A stretch of 64,000 bases of DNA from Apium graveolens (lineage: Eukaryota; Streptophyta; Magnoliopsida; Apiales; Apiaceae), in the NCBI RefSeq assembly GCF_009905375.1, contig NW_027418124.1, forward strand, positions 59,963 through 123,962. The letters are read 5' to 3'. This document shows, piece after piece, positions 34,277 through 46,002 of the stretch. Positions within the stretch are counted from its first letter, which is position 1; every line of letters begins with the position of its first letter. The notes beneath the pieces are model-generated. The model was not told the DNA's origin. It worked only from the letters and a program-made list of their open reading frames with translations, and searched no databases. The translations under genes and the position numbers were made by a program.

Positions 34277-37200
34277 TGTTAGGGCAAAAACACGCGCTAA
34301 AATTACACGCAAGTATACGCGTTCGCAAGTAGTATAAGATATAAACCAGATTCGTTCCCACAGAGACTCTTTTTAGTTAACTTAAGATTATGCACCTATG
34401 CAACAATGGTATGGCTATCGCTCAATGCTAAGACAATAACAAGTTGATATGTTTATAACTAAGATTAAACTAACATGCAATTAACTAAGAATAAAAGTGA
34501 TTGACTTAACTATATGAGATAAACATGGGATTCTAACTTCATTACTACTTTATTCAAAGTCATTGTTCTTAACCTTATCATGCAATGGTGATGATAACTA
34601 ATCAGATAACATAAATCTAGTAAACGCCAACTTTCGTTGTACGAATACCCCACTACCAGACATCCACAAAAGAGATAGAAGCTGAACAGACACCAATTAT
34701 GATAAGAGACCCTATATGTCTATAGAATTTGACAACATAAAGGTTTAATGCGCAAGTTATCTATCGTGATTACATAGGGCAAGTAAGATGGTTAAAATTA
34801 CCTATGAATCATGCATAATAAATACATGAACATATGCTAGCATGGCAAGTTCTAAACCTCTATATTCACTTTTGCTTCAATAGAGATTAACACGCTATCT
34901 TATATGTTAGCTACGCACATAAGACGAATAAGCACAACCAATACTAGGATATCAATCAATCACCACACACCAAGATATTGAAATAAATTAACTAAAGAAA
35001 TCCATAAGTAAATCTGTTAGAACCCCACGATAACGATTAGTTCATAACCGAACTCATCGTCACCATGGGTTCCAATAAAAATATGATAATAAACAATATA
35101 AGAGTACTAGGGTGAAAGAGATATGTCCTAAGTCCAATCATGTATGAGGTTTCAGGAATAACTTTATGTAATATGTTTTGATTTCATTGATATTAATAAA
35201 AGACCTGTTTTGTTTTTATTGCGGGCTCTATCTATTTAAGTGTTTAAATATGATATACCACAGTTTAGAGTAAAGCTTTTTATGGATTGTGATGAGATCA
35301 TAATAATGAGACCTAAAAGATGATAACTCTAAACTTAAATAGTTCCTGGTCGTAGGATTACTAACTGGTAATTAATAATCCGCAAAGATCGGTACATACT
35401 ATGCTTGCTTCGTTATGAAGGATGTCTGTTCTCATAGACATTTGTGTGGTGACACTATAGCTAGTATGTAGGTGCTTATTATAGAATAAGTTCACTGAAC
35501 ATGACTCACACAGCTAAACAACTGATGGAGTTCACTCACGTGTCCGCAGTTGTTCACATAGTGATAGTTGTACAAGTATCCTTAGACTTGAGGTCATCAT
35601 AGTCATCTTGTGTACACTGAACTAAGATAGTGTATGATCAATAAAGGATCTACCCCTTCCAGTGAAGGAAGAGAATGTTCAATGCTGATCCACTTATGTT
35701 AGTTCAGGAATCTCTGGCCAGAGTGAATGAAATTAGAAAGGAGTTTCTAATTTACATTAAATAGAACTAAGCATAGTGAATGGGAAATCAAGTGATTAAA
35801 TAAGATAGGCTTGACACAAGTTCCATGCCTTATATTTAATCGTGACATTGCAGGGTAGAAGGAATTAATTATACGGTAACTATTCACTGAATAGGTTCTT
35901 GGTATTCTAAGCAGTGAATTAGTATTATCCGGATAGTCGCAATATGCTGAGAAGTATCCTTCACGATGTAGAATTAATATGATTAATTAATTAATCATAT
36001 TTAATGAATTAGAGAATTTATATAAATAATGATAAAATAGTTTTATTATTATTTATTTCTACTACCGGCTTAATATTGAACCTACAGGGTCACACCATAA
36101 AAGAGAATGATTTAATGGTGGAGGAATTAATTAATAATGGCTGGTAATTATTTATTTGTGAAATAAATAATTAATTAGTAGATTTAATAATTGATTAAAT
36201 GAGATTCAATTAATTCTTAATATTATTAATTAAGAATTTAATTTTGGAAATTAAATCAAGTGAGAGAATTATTTTTCTAAAGTGTTTACAAAAGGGATTA
36301 ATGATTAAAAGGTGTTTTAATTATTAGTTAATTGGTTAATAAGAATAATCAATTAAAGGGTTTTTAATAATAATATTTTATGAAAAATTTTCAGCTGAAA
36401 ATTTTGCCTATAAATATACTATTATAAACCCTATTTGCCTCAACCCAAATAATTAATCCTAATTCTAAAGTAGAACAAGAGGGAGGCAACTAATTCTCTC
36501 AACCTCCTCCTCCTTTATTACATCATTTTCTTGGTGGATACCGGTGGAGTGCTTCACACTTGAGGAGCAGCTGCTAAGGATCTCCGTTCATCGTTCTTGG
36601 ATCGCTATTAAAGACCTCCATCTTTCCATTAACGTAAAGCTTCTTAAGGTAAACATACTGAACTGTGAATTAAATATTATTTTTTTCGCATGGATCCTGC
36701 AGAGGGTTTCATTTTTTCTAAGATTAAATTTACATTTTCGCTGCGTTTATGTGCTAAAAACCCTTCATAGGGTTCAAAGACAACTCGAAAACAAGCATCC
36801 AAGTAAACTATACTAAAGAAAACAAAAGTCTTCTTCTCCGTAGTCGTCTCTAGAACTTCTTATTGCTCTTCCCTCGCTCCTTGTTCTTCTATCTATGAAA
36901 AATGTCTTTTTATCTTTATATATATACTCCTGGATCATCTGGATGCTTCAGCTCTTCGAATTAGAATAGAATCAGGATTCTAGGAAAACGACTTGGTGCG
37001 ACCGCCCTGCATACCAGCGCGGCCGCCCTGGGTTTCTGTCTAATGGGCATGGTTGCTCCCAAGAGTAGCGCGACCGCCCTGAGCTTCTGAAAAAAATGGA
37101 TTTTTCTGCTTTCTTGACCTACCCGTGCTGGTTCCTTGTGCGCAATTGACCGAGGTTCCATCCTAACACCCTTTTAGCATAGAAACAATGAAAAATCTAT

Positions 37201-37319
37201 TCCTTCTTCCAAATATAGCTTGAAATGCAAAACACTACAAAAACACAAATAACTTGAGTACAAATCACCAATTCGAGCCTTTACGAAGCGTTCTAAGTGG
37301 ATATAAATTCCACTTATCA
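34277..37319 (-). mobile_element. Solo LTR-X (Tat/Athila-like), itself carrying a copia solo LTR
   Basis: TGTTAGGGC at the left and CCACTTATCA at the right, flanked by CTAGC (34272-34276 and 37320-37324). The empty site is visible in the sister LTR at 46372-46392 as GAGCTAACAAGCTCAGC. Without the inner insertion it is about 1.38 kb. It matches 1-1257 on the opposite strand, with GTATACGCGTTCGCAAGTA and blocks near the middle in common. No internal domain, so a solo LTR. The minus frame at 36961-37161 is a chance frame. Confidence 0.9.
35113..36767 (+). mobile_element. Solo LTR of a Ty1/copia element
   Basis: TGAAAGAGATATG to AACCCTTCA, flanked by TAGGG (35108-35112 and 36768-36772). The other LTR-X copy lacks this block. 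Orientation is taken from TATAAATATA near 36411 and from the TTTTCGCTGCG-style end seen in plant copia LTRs. Length is 1,655 bp. There is no internal region. The frame at 36544-36816 crosses the LTR end and is not a gene. Confidence 0.93.
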
Positions 37320-40204
37320 CTAGCTCAGCAAGTCACAGTGACAATACTGAGATTAAATAATGCTCAATTGAAATGATATAAGGAAACAAGTTTCTTGATA
37401 AACAATGATTAGAATTGAAAATTCACTTTTATTTTAAAAATCAAGGTTAGGCTGCTGATCATTCACGCACTAACCCCGAGCAAGGCACATAGCTCTGCTC
37501 TTTATACTGGATCCAAGGCACACATTGGCCTAATATGACCACGAATCTGGTCCAACCACGAATATGGTCTAACCATGAATCTGGTCCACATTTAAAAATA
37601 ATCCAATTCTATAATATCAACATGATAAACAATGTAAATCAAGCAGAATTATAAACAACATGTATCTCAAAGCGTAGGGTGATTCATAACACCATGAAGG
37701 TATAACAAGATGTAAATCAGGGATGGCTTCAAGCCTGGGAAAGAATCAGATAGGAGAAGAACAAAGGTTTAACAGTTCAAAGATTAGTCTTCTGATGTGC
37801 AAGGTATAAAGGTTGGAATGTTAAGCAATTCCGGTTCAAATATCTATGTATGGTGTATATGTATTTGTGAAATAGTATCATATATATGTAGTTTGTATCT
37901 AGGAATTCAATAATCGATGGTTTACATATAAAAAGGCTTACGACTCAAAGATCAATAAGAAGAATCAGGATTTAGGGTTGAGTACTTCAAAGTACTTGCA
38001 ATATAAAACAAAACTATCTCAATACATATCAAGATGGTTCAAGAAATAATTGCAGTATAACAAGAATGAACGAAAATACTTACAATATATCATATGAAGG
38101 TTGGAGAATACTTGCCTTATCTCAATTCGCTTTCACTGTACTTGTACTCATCTATTGATCCTTACTCACTAACCACTTGCTTTCCCTTTCTACATCTCAC
38201 TTCCTCTGTTAGACATCACATTTATTTATCAATACTTATTCTCATCTCAATGTATTCGTTACAAGCTTCTATCTACCCTTTGTTTCACCCAAATCTGACT
38301 TACGGATTGAAAGTTACGATAAAAATCGTAAAATAGTATACACATAATCTGATTACACATCAATCAGATCATATATAACACATAGCACGTAAGATATTCG
38401 ATCAAAATAATTTTTTAATGAAGATTCCAGGTTAAAATAATATTCCGGGTATTTAATATGAATTTTTGAACATTTTTAAGAATAAAAACGGTTCAACGAA
38501 TTATTTTATAATTAAATAACAAGGTTCAAACACCTAAATCGGGCTTTAAAATCATTTAATAATAATTATCGAGTCTTGAAAATAATTTTAAATAATATTT
38601 TAAAGCTTGAAACTATTTTTCGTATTTTTTAAATCAAAAGAAATAATTAATTCTAGTTATCAATTAAAAAATAATTATTAATCAATTAATCAATTAATAT
38701 AAAATTAATTGACTAATTAAATAATTAATTATCAATTAAAATTAATTAATTAATTAATTCAAATTTATTTTCGAATTTAAAGTAATTTTCAGGATTAAAA
38801 ATAATAAATTTTAGAATTTTAAATAATTAAAATCAATTTCTGAAAATAATTATAAATAGAACTACTAGCTTCCAGGAACTCATTCTTGAAATCTTATTTA
38901 TCAAAAACACGGCCAAATGGTCACAACGTTAAATCAAAAATCCCGCCGCCGCCGTCCTCATTTCTCCGGCCACCGTCAACCAGTTATCCTCCATTCAATC
39001 CATTTATACCAATCAATAGCTTGTTCAACGATCTATCTAATGATATAAACGAATTAAACTAGTAACCCTTACAGCAAAAATGCCTAATTTCTAATTAAGA
39101 ACATTCAAACTTATAAACCCTAATTTCTGAAATTCGAAAATCAAACCCCCTTTTCCATATGTTATTGAACTCCAAATTCAACATATAATATACCAATATA
39201 ATCAGGACAAAATTATCTACAAGATACAACCATCAAATCACGCAAACAACATCAAAATCATAAATTCATATATTAATCATAATTAAATTTGAATTAAAAT
39301 AATTAAATATAAAAATACCTTGAATTTCTGCAGTAAAACAAGTTGTTGATTTTGAAAGTACTTTTCTCGAGTTTCGATTCGGTTATTCACACGCTTGATT
39401 TCGATTTTGATAATGCCTTCGTTTTTAGGTTTGATTCTGAAGAACGCGACGAATATTCGAGTTTTTCTCTGTAAATTATATAATTTAACTGTTTGTTTAT
39501 GATTATCTGTATAAAATAAAATAAGAAAAAGGCTATTTATACTTACGGAATATTAGCATCCCATATGATCATATCGGATCCTAAAATAGATTACTTAGCC
39601 GCTAATTAACTATAAAAATGATCTAATTTGGTACCAGTTTTGGATAATTATCAAAACCGGGCTTCTTATAAAACACCCTACGAAAAGATAATGTAATGAT
39701 TTAATCAAAATATCCCGTCTCTCGAGAATAGGGGTTTAATTGATCTATCGAAATGACTATCGTATCGAAAATTTTGCGCCGGAACTCGTACGGGTCAAAC
39801 CGTACCCCGGATCGTAGAAGTCAAAACACGGAAAATGTTTAGAATAATCAGATTAGGTTATGAAGGAGTTTTTCGAAGACTTTCGGGTTGTAAAAACGTA
39901 AAAACGGTTGAAGCTGGACGATTCCCTATTATATAAAATAGTTTATAATTACTCAGAAAAATAATTTATTAAATCTATAAATTCTTTATAAAATCATATT
40001 ATAACCCATAAATTACCAAAAAAATACCAAAATTATCTATACTTTATTTTGGGACATATAAAAATTTAAATACTCACATTTTATCACATATAAATATCTA
40101 AATATCAATACCAATCATCAGATAATTCACCAAAAATTACATAATAATCACATAATAATTATTTATTGATAAAAATAATTATACGATATTTCCCGGATAT
40201 TACA

Positions 40205-40219
40205 TCCCCCCCCTTAAAA
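40205..40219 (-). promoter_or_regulatory. Gypsy-B polypurine tract
   Basis: Minus-strand TTTTAAGGGGGGGGA abuts the 3' LTR start TGTAATATCC. Confidence 0.85.
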
Positions 40220-40230
40220 GGATTGCCTCC

Positions 40231-41734
40231 TCAGAATCTCCTAAGTAACAAATGAGGGTACTTTTCTCGCATATCACTTTCTAACTCCCAAGTTGATTCT
40301 TCAACCCTTGGGTTTCTCCACAGTACTCTTATTAAACTTAAAACTTTATTTCTCAACACTTTCTGTTTCTTTTCTAGAATCTCTATTAGATTCTCTACAT
40401 AAGATAAATATGCCTATAGTTCTATCGGCTCATACGTGAAATATATTATGAATGTGCTCCATGTGCGGGGGTAACGCCAACTCGTATGTTACCTTACCAA
40501 CACGTTTCAAAATTTTAAAAGGTCCAATGTATCTAGGACTCAGTTTCCCTTTCTTTCCAAATCTAGAAAGTCCTTTCCACGGTGACACTTTTAGTAACAC
40601 TAGATCTCCTTCTTTGAAAACCATATCCTTCCTGGATTGATCTGCATATTTTCTTTGATGATCTTGCGCTACAATTAACCTTTTCTGAATGACTTTGACA
40701 ACTTCTTTTATCTGTTGCACCAATTTGGGTCCAAGTATTTTATGTTCTCCTACTTCATCCTAATATACTGATGATCGACATTTGCGTCCATAAAGAGCTT
40801 CGTAGGGAAGCATTCCGATACAGGTGTGATAACTTTTATTGTAAGCAAATTCTACCAAGGGCAAATGCTCGTCCCAACTTCCTTTGAAATCAATGGCACA
40901 AACCCGTAACATGTCTTCATTTATCTGGATCGTTCTCTCGCTCTGGCCGTCAATCTGTGGATGATAAGTTGTACTCATATTCAATTTAGTTCCCAAACAT
41001 TCTTGAAAATTTCACCAAAATATTGAATTGAATCGTGGATCTCGATCGGATACAATAGACACAGGGACTCCATGACAAACTACTATTTCCTTCAAATACA
41101 TGTGAACCAACTTGTCCAAAGAAAATCTTTCATTAATGGGCAACAAATGAGTTGATTTGGTTAATATATCCACCATAACCCAAATAGCATTGTGGTTCAC
41201 TTTCATCCTTTGTAATCTGACTATAAAATCCATAGCAATGCGCTCCCACTTCTACTCTGGAATTTCTAACGGTTGCAATAATCCACTTGGTCTCTGGTGC
41301 TCCGCCTTAACATTTTGACACATGTAACATTTGCTAACCCATTCAGCAATTTCTCTTTTCATGTCCGGCCAACAATAGTTCTCCTTTAAATCTATGTACA
41401 TCTTGGTACTTCTTGGATAGATTGAATACTTTGAACTGTGAGCATCCTGTAGAATTTCATTCTTCAACTCTGCCACTAGTGGAATCCAAGTTCCGGAAGA
41501 AAATCTGAGAATACATTGATCATCCTTTTGAGTGCATAACTCTTCTCCTACCAAGCGATTAATATCTTGATTCATTACCTCCTCTTGGCATTTCTTTATT
41601 TTCTCCAACAATTCTGGCTGAAAAGTCATACTATACATCTTTGCTTCATCAGGCTTGCAAATTCTGACCTCCAATTCCAGCATCTGAAATTCCTTATATA
41701 ACTCATATGGTACTGTTAACACATTCAACCTTTT
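40231..41734 (-). pseudogene. pol: Gypsy-B integrase with C-terminal chromodomain, broken by stops
   Basis: In one frame from the zinc-binding region (CYMCQNVKAEHQRPSG) through the catalytic core to the basic C-terminal part (FGKKGKLSPRYIGPF). The three catalytic acids are visible in VMVDILTK, VSDRDPRF and DGQSERT. Stops lie at 41249-41251 (TAG), 41009-41011 (TGA) and 40757-40759 (TAG). After 40432 a shift leads to a chromodomain-like tail with VEESTWELE and MREKYPHL before the terminal TGA at 40231-40233. Integrase inserts the element DNA, and the tail is thought to recognise heterochromatin marks. This tail places gypsy-B in the Tekay/Del group. Confidence 0.88.
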
Positions 41735-43150
41735 CTTTCTGCTCAACACGTCAGCCACTACATTCGCTTTTCCTGGGTGATAGTTAATCATGCAATCATA
41801 GTCCTTGATTAATTTCAACCATCTTCATTGTCTCATATTAAGTTCTTCGTGCGCGAATTTATACTTCAAGCTCTTATGGTCCGTATAAATCTCGCATCTT
41901 TCTCCATATAGATAATATCTCTAAATCTTCAAGGCGAATACTATTGATGCTAGTTTTATGTCATGAGTAGGATACTTCTGCTCATGAAGTTTCAGTTGTC
42001 TAGACGCATATGCAATAACTTTATCGTGCTGCATCAACACACATCCTAATCCCTTATGAGAAACATCACTATAGATTACAAAATTTCCTTGATCATCTGG
42101 AAGTGACAAAACAGGTGACGTGATCAATCTCTTCTTCAATTCTTAAAAACTCTTTTCACACTTCTCGTTCCATATAAACTTCTCATTTTTCCTGGTAAGC
42201 TTCGTCAAAGGTGTCACAATCTTCGAGAAATCTTGAACAAATCTTTGATAATATCTTGCTAATCCCAAGAAACTTCTTACTTCTGTTGGTGTTTTTGGCC
42301 TTTCCCAATTAATAACAGCTTCAATCTTTGATGGGTCCACTTTGATCCCTTCATTACTTACTATGTGCCCTAAAAACTGAAATTCTTGTAACTAAAGCTC
42401 ACACTTTGAAAACTTGGCATACATCTTCTCCTTTCTCAAAATTTCTAGAGATATCCTTAGATACTCTGCATGGTCTTCTGTTGACTTCGAGTAGATCAAA
42501 ATATCATATATAAATACAATGAAAAACTTGTCCAAATATTCTTTAAAAGTTCTGTTCATCAAGTCAATAAATGTTGCTCGGGCATTGGTCAATCCAAAAG
42601 ACATCACTTAGAATTCATAATGACCATACCTTGTTCTAAAAGCTGTCTTTGGTATATCTTCAGGTTTAATCTTCAATTGGTGATATTCGGATCTCAAATC
42701 AATCTTAGAGAAATACTTGGCTCCATTCAGCTGATCAAACAAATTATCGATTCGAGGTAACAGATACTTATTCTTGATAGTAAGCTTATTGAGTTCTCGA
42801 TAGTTGATGCATAATCTCATGTTTCTGTCCTTCTTCTTAACAAATAGTATCGGTGCACCCCATGGGGACACACTGGGTCTAGTCACTCCTTTTTCCAGTA
42901 TCTCTTGCAATTGCTTTGCTAACTCCTTCATTTCAACTAGCGCCATTCTGTATGGGGCCTTAGATACTGGTTCCGTTCCAGGTGCTAAGTCGATTGCGAA
43001 CTCAGTTTCCCTATCTGGAGGAAGTCCTGGTAACTCGCCTGGGAACACGTCTGGAAATTCATTTACCACTAGAATGTCTTCAAGTTTTGTTGGCTCCTGA
43101 TTTCTATCTATCATATAAGCAATAAAATGCTCACATTCTTGTTTAGTAAC
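41735..43150 (-). pseudogene. pol: Gypsy-B reverse transcriptase and RNase H, inactive
   Basis: Typical Ty3 RT blocks in order: [33 protein letters not shown] and SFGLTNA, then the active site. The usual F-I-D-D block reads [11 protein letters not shown], so the first active-site Asp is Tyr. RNase H has [12 protein letters not shown]; in the second acidic motif a Lys (AAA) stands where Glu is expected (THDIKLA). Stops are at 42605 (TAA), 42389 (TAG), 42140 (TAA), 41918 (TAG) and 41819 (TGA), all in the same frame. A one-base loss near 43140 separates this frame from gag-protease. It is clearly dead, but the frame is otherwise continuous. Confidence 0.9.
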
Positions 43151-44779
43151 TTCTTAGCTTGAATCATCATTTAGAACTTCTTTGCTGGCCTTTGACCTCT
43201 CAACATCACCACTTTCTCGTCCGGCGCCTTCATGATTACCTTCTTATTAGGACAATCTATCTGAGCATCATGCTTAGATAGCCAATCCAAACCTAAAATA
43301 ACGTCAAACTCTCCTAACTTAAATGGTATCAAGTCAGCACTAAACTTATTGCCAAAAATCTCAATCTCACAGTCCGTACATACTTGGTTAATAGATACAC
43401 GCTCTCGATTTGCTAATTCTACAATCATAATCTCATTTAACAATTCAACTGGACAATTCAACTTATCAACAAAATCTTGAGAAATAAATGATCGAGTTGC
43501 TCCCGAATCTACTAGCACTTTAGCACAAAAAGAATTCACAGTAAGTGTACCTACCACAACATCAGTATCCATAATAGCATTCCTCACATACATGTCATAA
43601 ACTCTAGCTCTGGGAGGTTCATTCACTGTTGGAGTAACTCCCATGATTCTCAGCGCATTATTGACTGGAACTGGTGTTTTATAATCCCTTTTTATGTGTT
43701 CTGGCTTTCCACACTTGAAGCATATAAAGCCAATTGCTGGAACCTTGCCTGCCTGATTCCTGGTAGCCTGATCCATATTCCCCGATTCTCTAGCTGGTTG
43801 ATTACGATACTCCCTTGAATAGTGCCCCATCTGGTTGCATCTATAACAAACCACATCCAGCTTATTACAAATTCCTCCATACTTCTATCCGCATACCTAG
43901 CAGTCTGGTAAAGCTGGCCTCTGTTGGGTTGTCTGGTTCCCAGTGGCTGGACGGTTGCCTTGCCTTCTGTCACTGGTATTCAGCCTTTTAGAATTAAAAT
44001 TCCTTCCAGGCTGAAACTTGCCTTTCCTCTGATTAAAATTTTGAAACTTCCCTGCTTTAGACTGTCCCTCACTTCCCTCAAACTTCCTCTTTTTACTCTC
44101 CTTCTCCTTCAGTGACATTTCATTTTCCTTCTCCGCAATCATAGCCTTCTGCACAACTCCCGCATACGTATCCAATTCAAATATGGCCACCTTCCCTTTG
44201 ATCCATGGCTTAAGACCTTGCTGGAATCTCTTAGCTTTCTTCCTATTATTGTCCACATATGATGGTACAAACCTAGACAATTCCTCAAACTTACTTTCAT
44301 AATCTGCTATTGACATATTTCCCTGCTTTAACACCAGAAACTTCAATTCCATTTGATCCTGAACAAACTAAGGGAAATACTTCTCTAAAAACAACTCCTT
44401 GAATTTATCCCACGCAATATCATATATACCTTCCAAGGTCTTAACAGTTTCCCACCAGTAGGTGGCTTCATTCTTCAGATAGTAGCCTGAAAATTCAGTT
44501 TTCTGCATCTCTCTCTCTGTCTCTCTCTCTGTCTCTCTCTCTATCTCTCTCTCTCTCTCTAACTAAAGCAAATGCCTTCTCAATTTCCTTTAACCAAACT
44601 CTTACCTCAATAGGTTCTATAGAGCCTTTAAATTCCAGTGGAATCACCGCCTAAAAGGTCTTAAAGGTTACCAGAGGATTGGCCTGTCTCTATTGTTGTT
44701 GAGTTAGGTGGACTATTTGTTGAGCCAAGAACTGAAAAATCTGGGCTATAGTTGGGTCTATAGGACCTGGATTTGCCAT
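43151..44779 (-). pseudogene. gag-pol: Gypsy-B gag and protease, broken
   Basis: The ATG at 44779-44777 opens with MANPGPIDPTIAQIF, as in many Tekay gags. The gag core (EVRVWLKEIEKAF, then YYLKNEATYWWE) is split by a CT-repeat tract that shifts the frame, plus a TAG near 44370. The MELKFLVLKQGNMSIADY block and a basic Gln/Lys-rich region follow. The two zinc knuckles, CYRCNQMGHYSREY and CFKCGKPEHIKRDY, both end in Tyr instead of Cys. The protease has the active-site triad in VLVDSGATRSF and the ILGLDWL block. Gag packages RNA and protease matures the particle. Two TAA/TAG stops lie in the first 60 codons. Confidence 0.88.
44508..44560. repeat. (CT)n microsatellite inside gypsy-B gag
   Basis: Blocks of CT repeats separated by GT and A interruptions. 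On the coding strand it reads as Arg-Glu repeats and leaves the gag frame shifted downstream. Confidence 0.9.
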
Positions 44780-46002
44780 CTGGTTATTGTTTTCTTGGTT
44801 GTTATTGTTGGTTTCTTTTTATGGTTGGTAGAACGGGTATTTCTTCTGGGAGGTATTTTCTGTAAAGAATCAAACAACTTATTTAGCCTGTAAATCAAAT
44901 CCTTTTTATGAAAAGTTTTTGTAAAACAAAAATATCTCTTTTTGAAAACATTTTCAATAGTTGAACTAAGTAAATTGCATGCTTCTTTACCGAATGTAAA
45001 CAATTACGGGAAGAGGTACATGTTATCACAAGAGTTTATAACTTGTGTAGTAAGTAATATAAAACAGGTACAGTAAGGTAAATAACAATGCTGGAAAAGG
45101 AAAGGTACTAGTATATATATATGTCAAAGTTTGGTAGTACAAGCGTGAAAATATTTCAGCGAAGGAAAAAGGTACAACAGGTCTATCCACTGGTTAGTAA
45201 GTCTAGTATATATATATACCAACCAAAAGTCTGATTTTACACATTACACACTATTATACATATAACAATCATCACATCATCTATATTGTCTAACTCTAGG
45301 GAAACTTTGGTCCACCAAGCCTCGCAATATCCTCTAACACCTCTCTAGCCCATCCCATAAGAGCATCTGGGGCCGTATACTCACACGTAACTCCATGTAA
45401 TCAAGCCCAAGTATTCTCTGGGTCATATGAATCTCATCCTGGAGCTCCCTCGCACTCCTATCAACATCTATAGTCCTTATAATATGCTATAGCTCCTGAA
45501 TCTGAGCCAACATATCCCTCATTCCAAAATAAGAGCCTCATACTTATGGTATGGAACATGGTATGGAGTAAATTGGAAAGATGAACCCGAAACTGAATGT
45601 CCGGTAGAGTTAGAATCAGCAGGTGGGGGTCCTCGAATAGGTGGTCTCACACCAGGAGGTGAAATAGCTCATAGTGGTGCAACCGTCACAACATGGGGTA
45701 ATATGATTGACACTACTGGAAAAGCAGGGCATGGATCAGATGACGGTCCTCAAACTAATGGCTCTGAATGATCATATGACACCGAAATAAAGGAATCTGC
45801 CATCGCTGCTATCTGAAAATTATGCTGATAGATAAAAATCTCGAATCTCATCATGAATTATACCAAAACCTACCATATAGTCACACTCAACCTCTCAATG
45901 TCCTATTTTTCTATTTCTTAATCCTAATTCTAACCCTCTACCCATTCCCGACAATCTAGGCTTGTGGCAGTGACTTTTAACCTGTAGCTCTGTTACCAAA
46001 CC
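44780..46002 (-). other. Gypsy-B leader between primer-binding site and gag
   Basis: On the minus strand from 45803 there is a decayed frame beginning MADSFISVSYDHSE, proline-rich further on, with several stops; it may be a lost upstream ORF like the leader frame of gypsy-A. From about 45260 to 44990 the sequence is AT-rich with TATATATATA runs and no coding signal. The rest is non-coding up to the gag ATG. Confidence 0.5.
45987..45998 (-). promoter_or_regulatory. Gypsy-B primer-binding site (tRNA-iMet, one mismatch)
   Basis: Minus-strand TGGTAACAGAGC, four bases from the 5' LTR end at 46003; canonical is TGGTATCAGAGC. Confidence 0.85.

Larger units (their letters stand above)
33899..40204 (-). 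repeat. Gypsy-B 3' LTR (left), containing the LTR-X insertion
   Basis: Runs from TGTGATGCCC to GATATTACA beside the polypurine tract. It matches the right LTR, for example ACCATGAAGGTATAACA near 37691 and 46734. Removing 34277-37324 restores the uninterrupted sequence seen at 46370-46400. It has long AT-rich tracts of AATTAATT type at 38640-38770 and CCGCCGCCG near 38943. I see no gene in it. Confidence 0.92.

Noticed and set aside
36961..37161. Minus frame of 66 codons in LTR-X
   Set aside because: Its GC-rich codons come from the degenerate cassettes; not conserved in the other LTR-X copy.
34277..37319. First considered as a Helitron or foldback element because of its odd ends
   Set aside because: TG...CA ends with a 5-bp duplication CTAGC and a visible empty site fit an LTR insertion. 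No CTRR end hairpin or A-T target was found.
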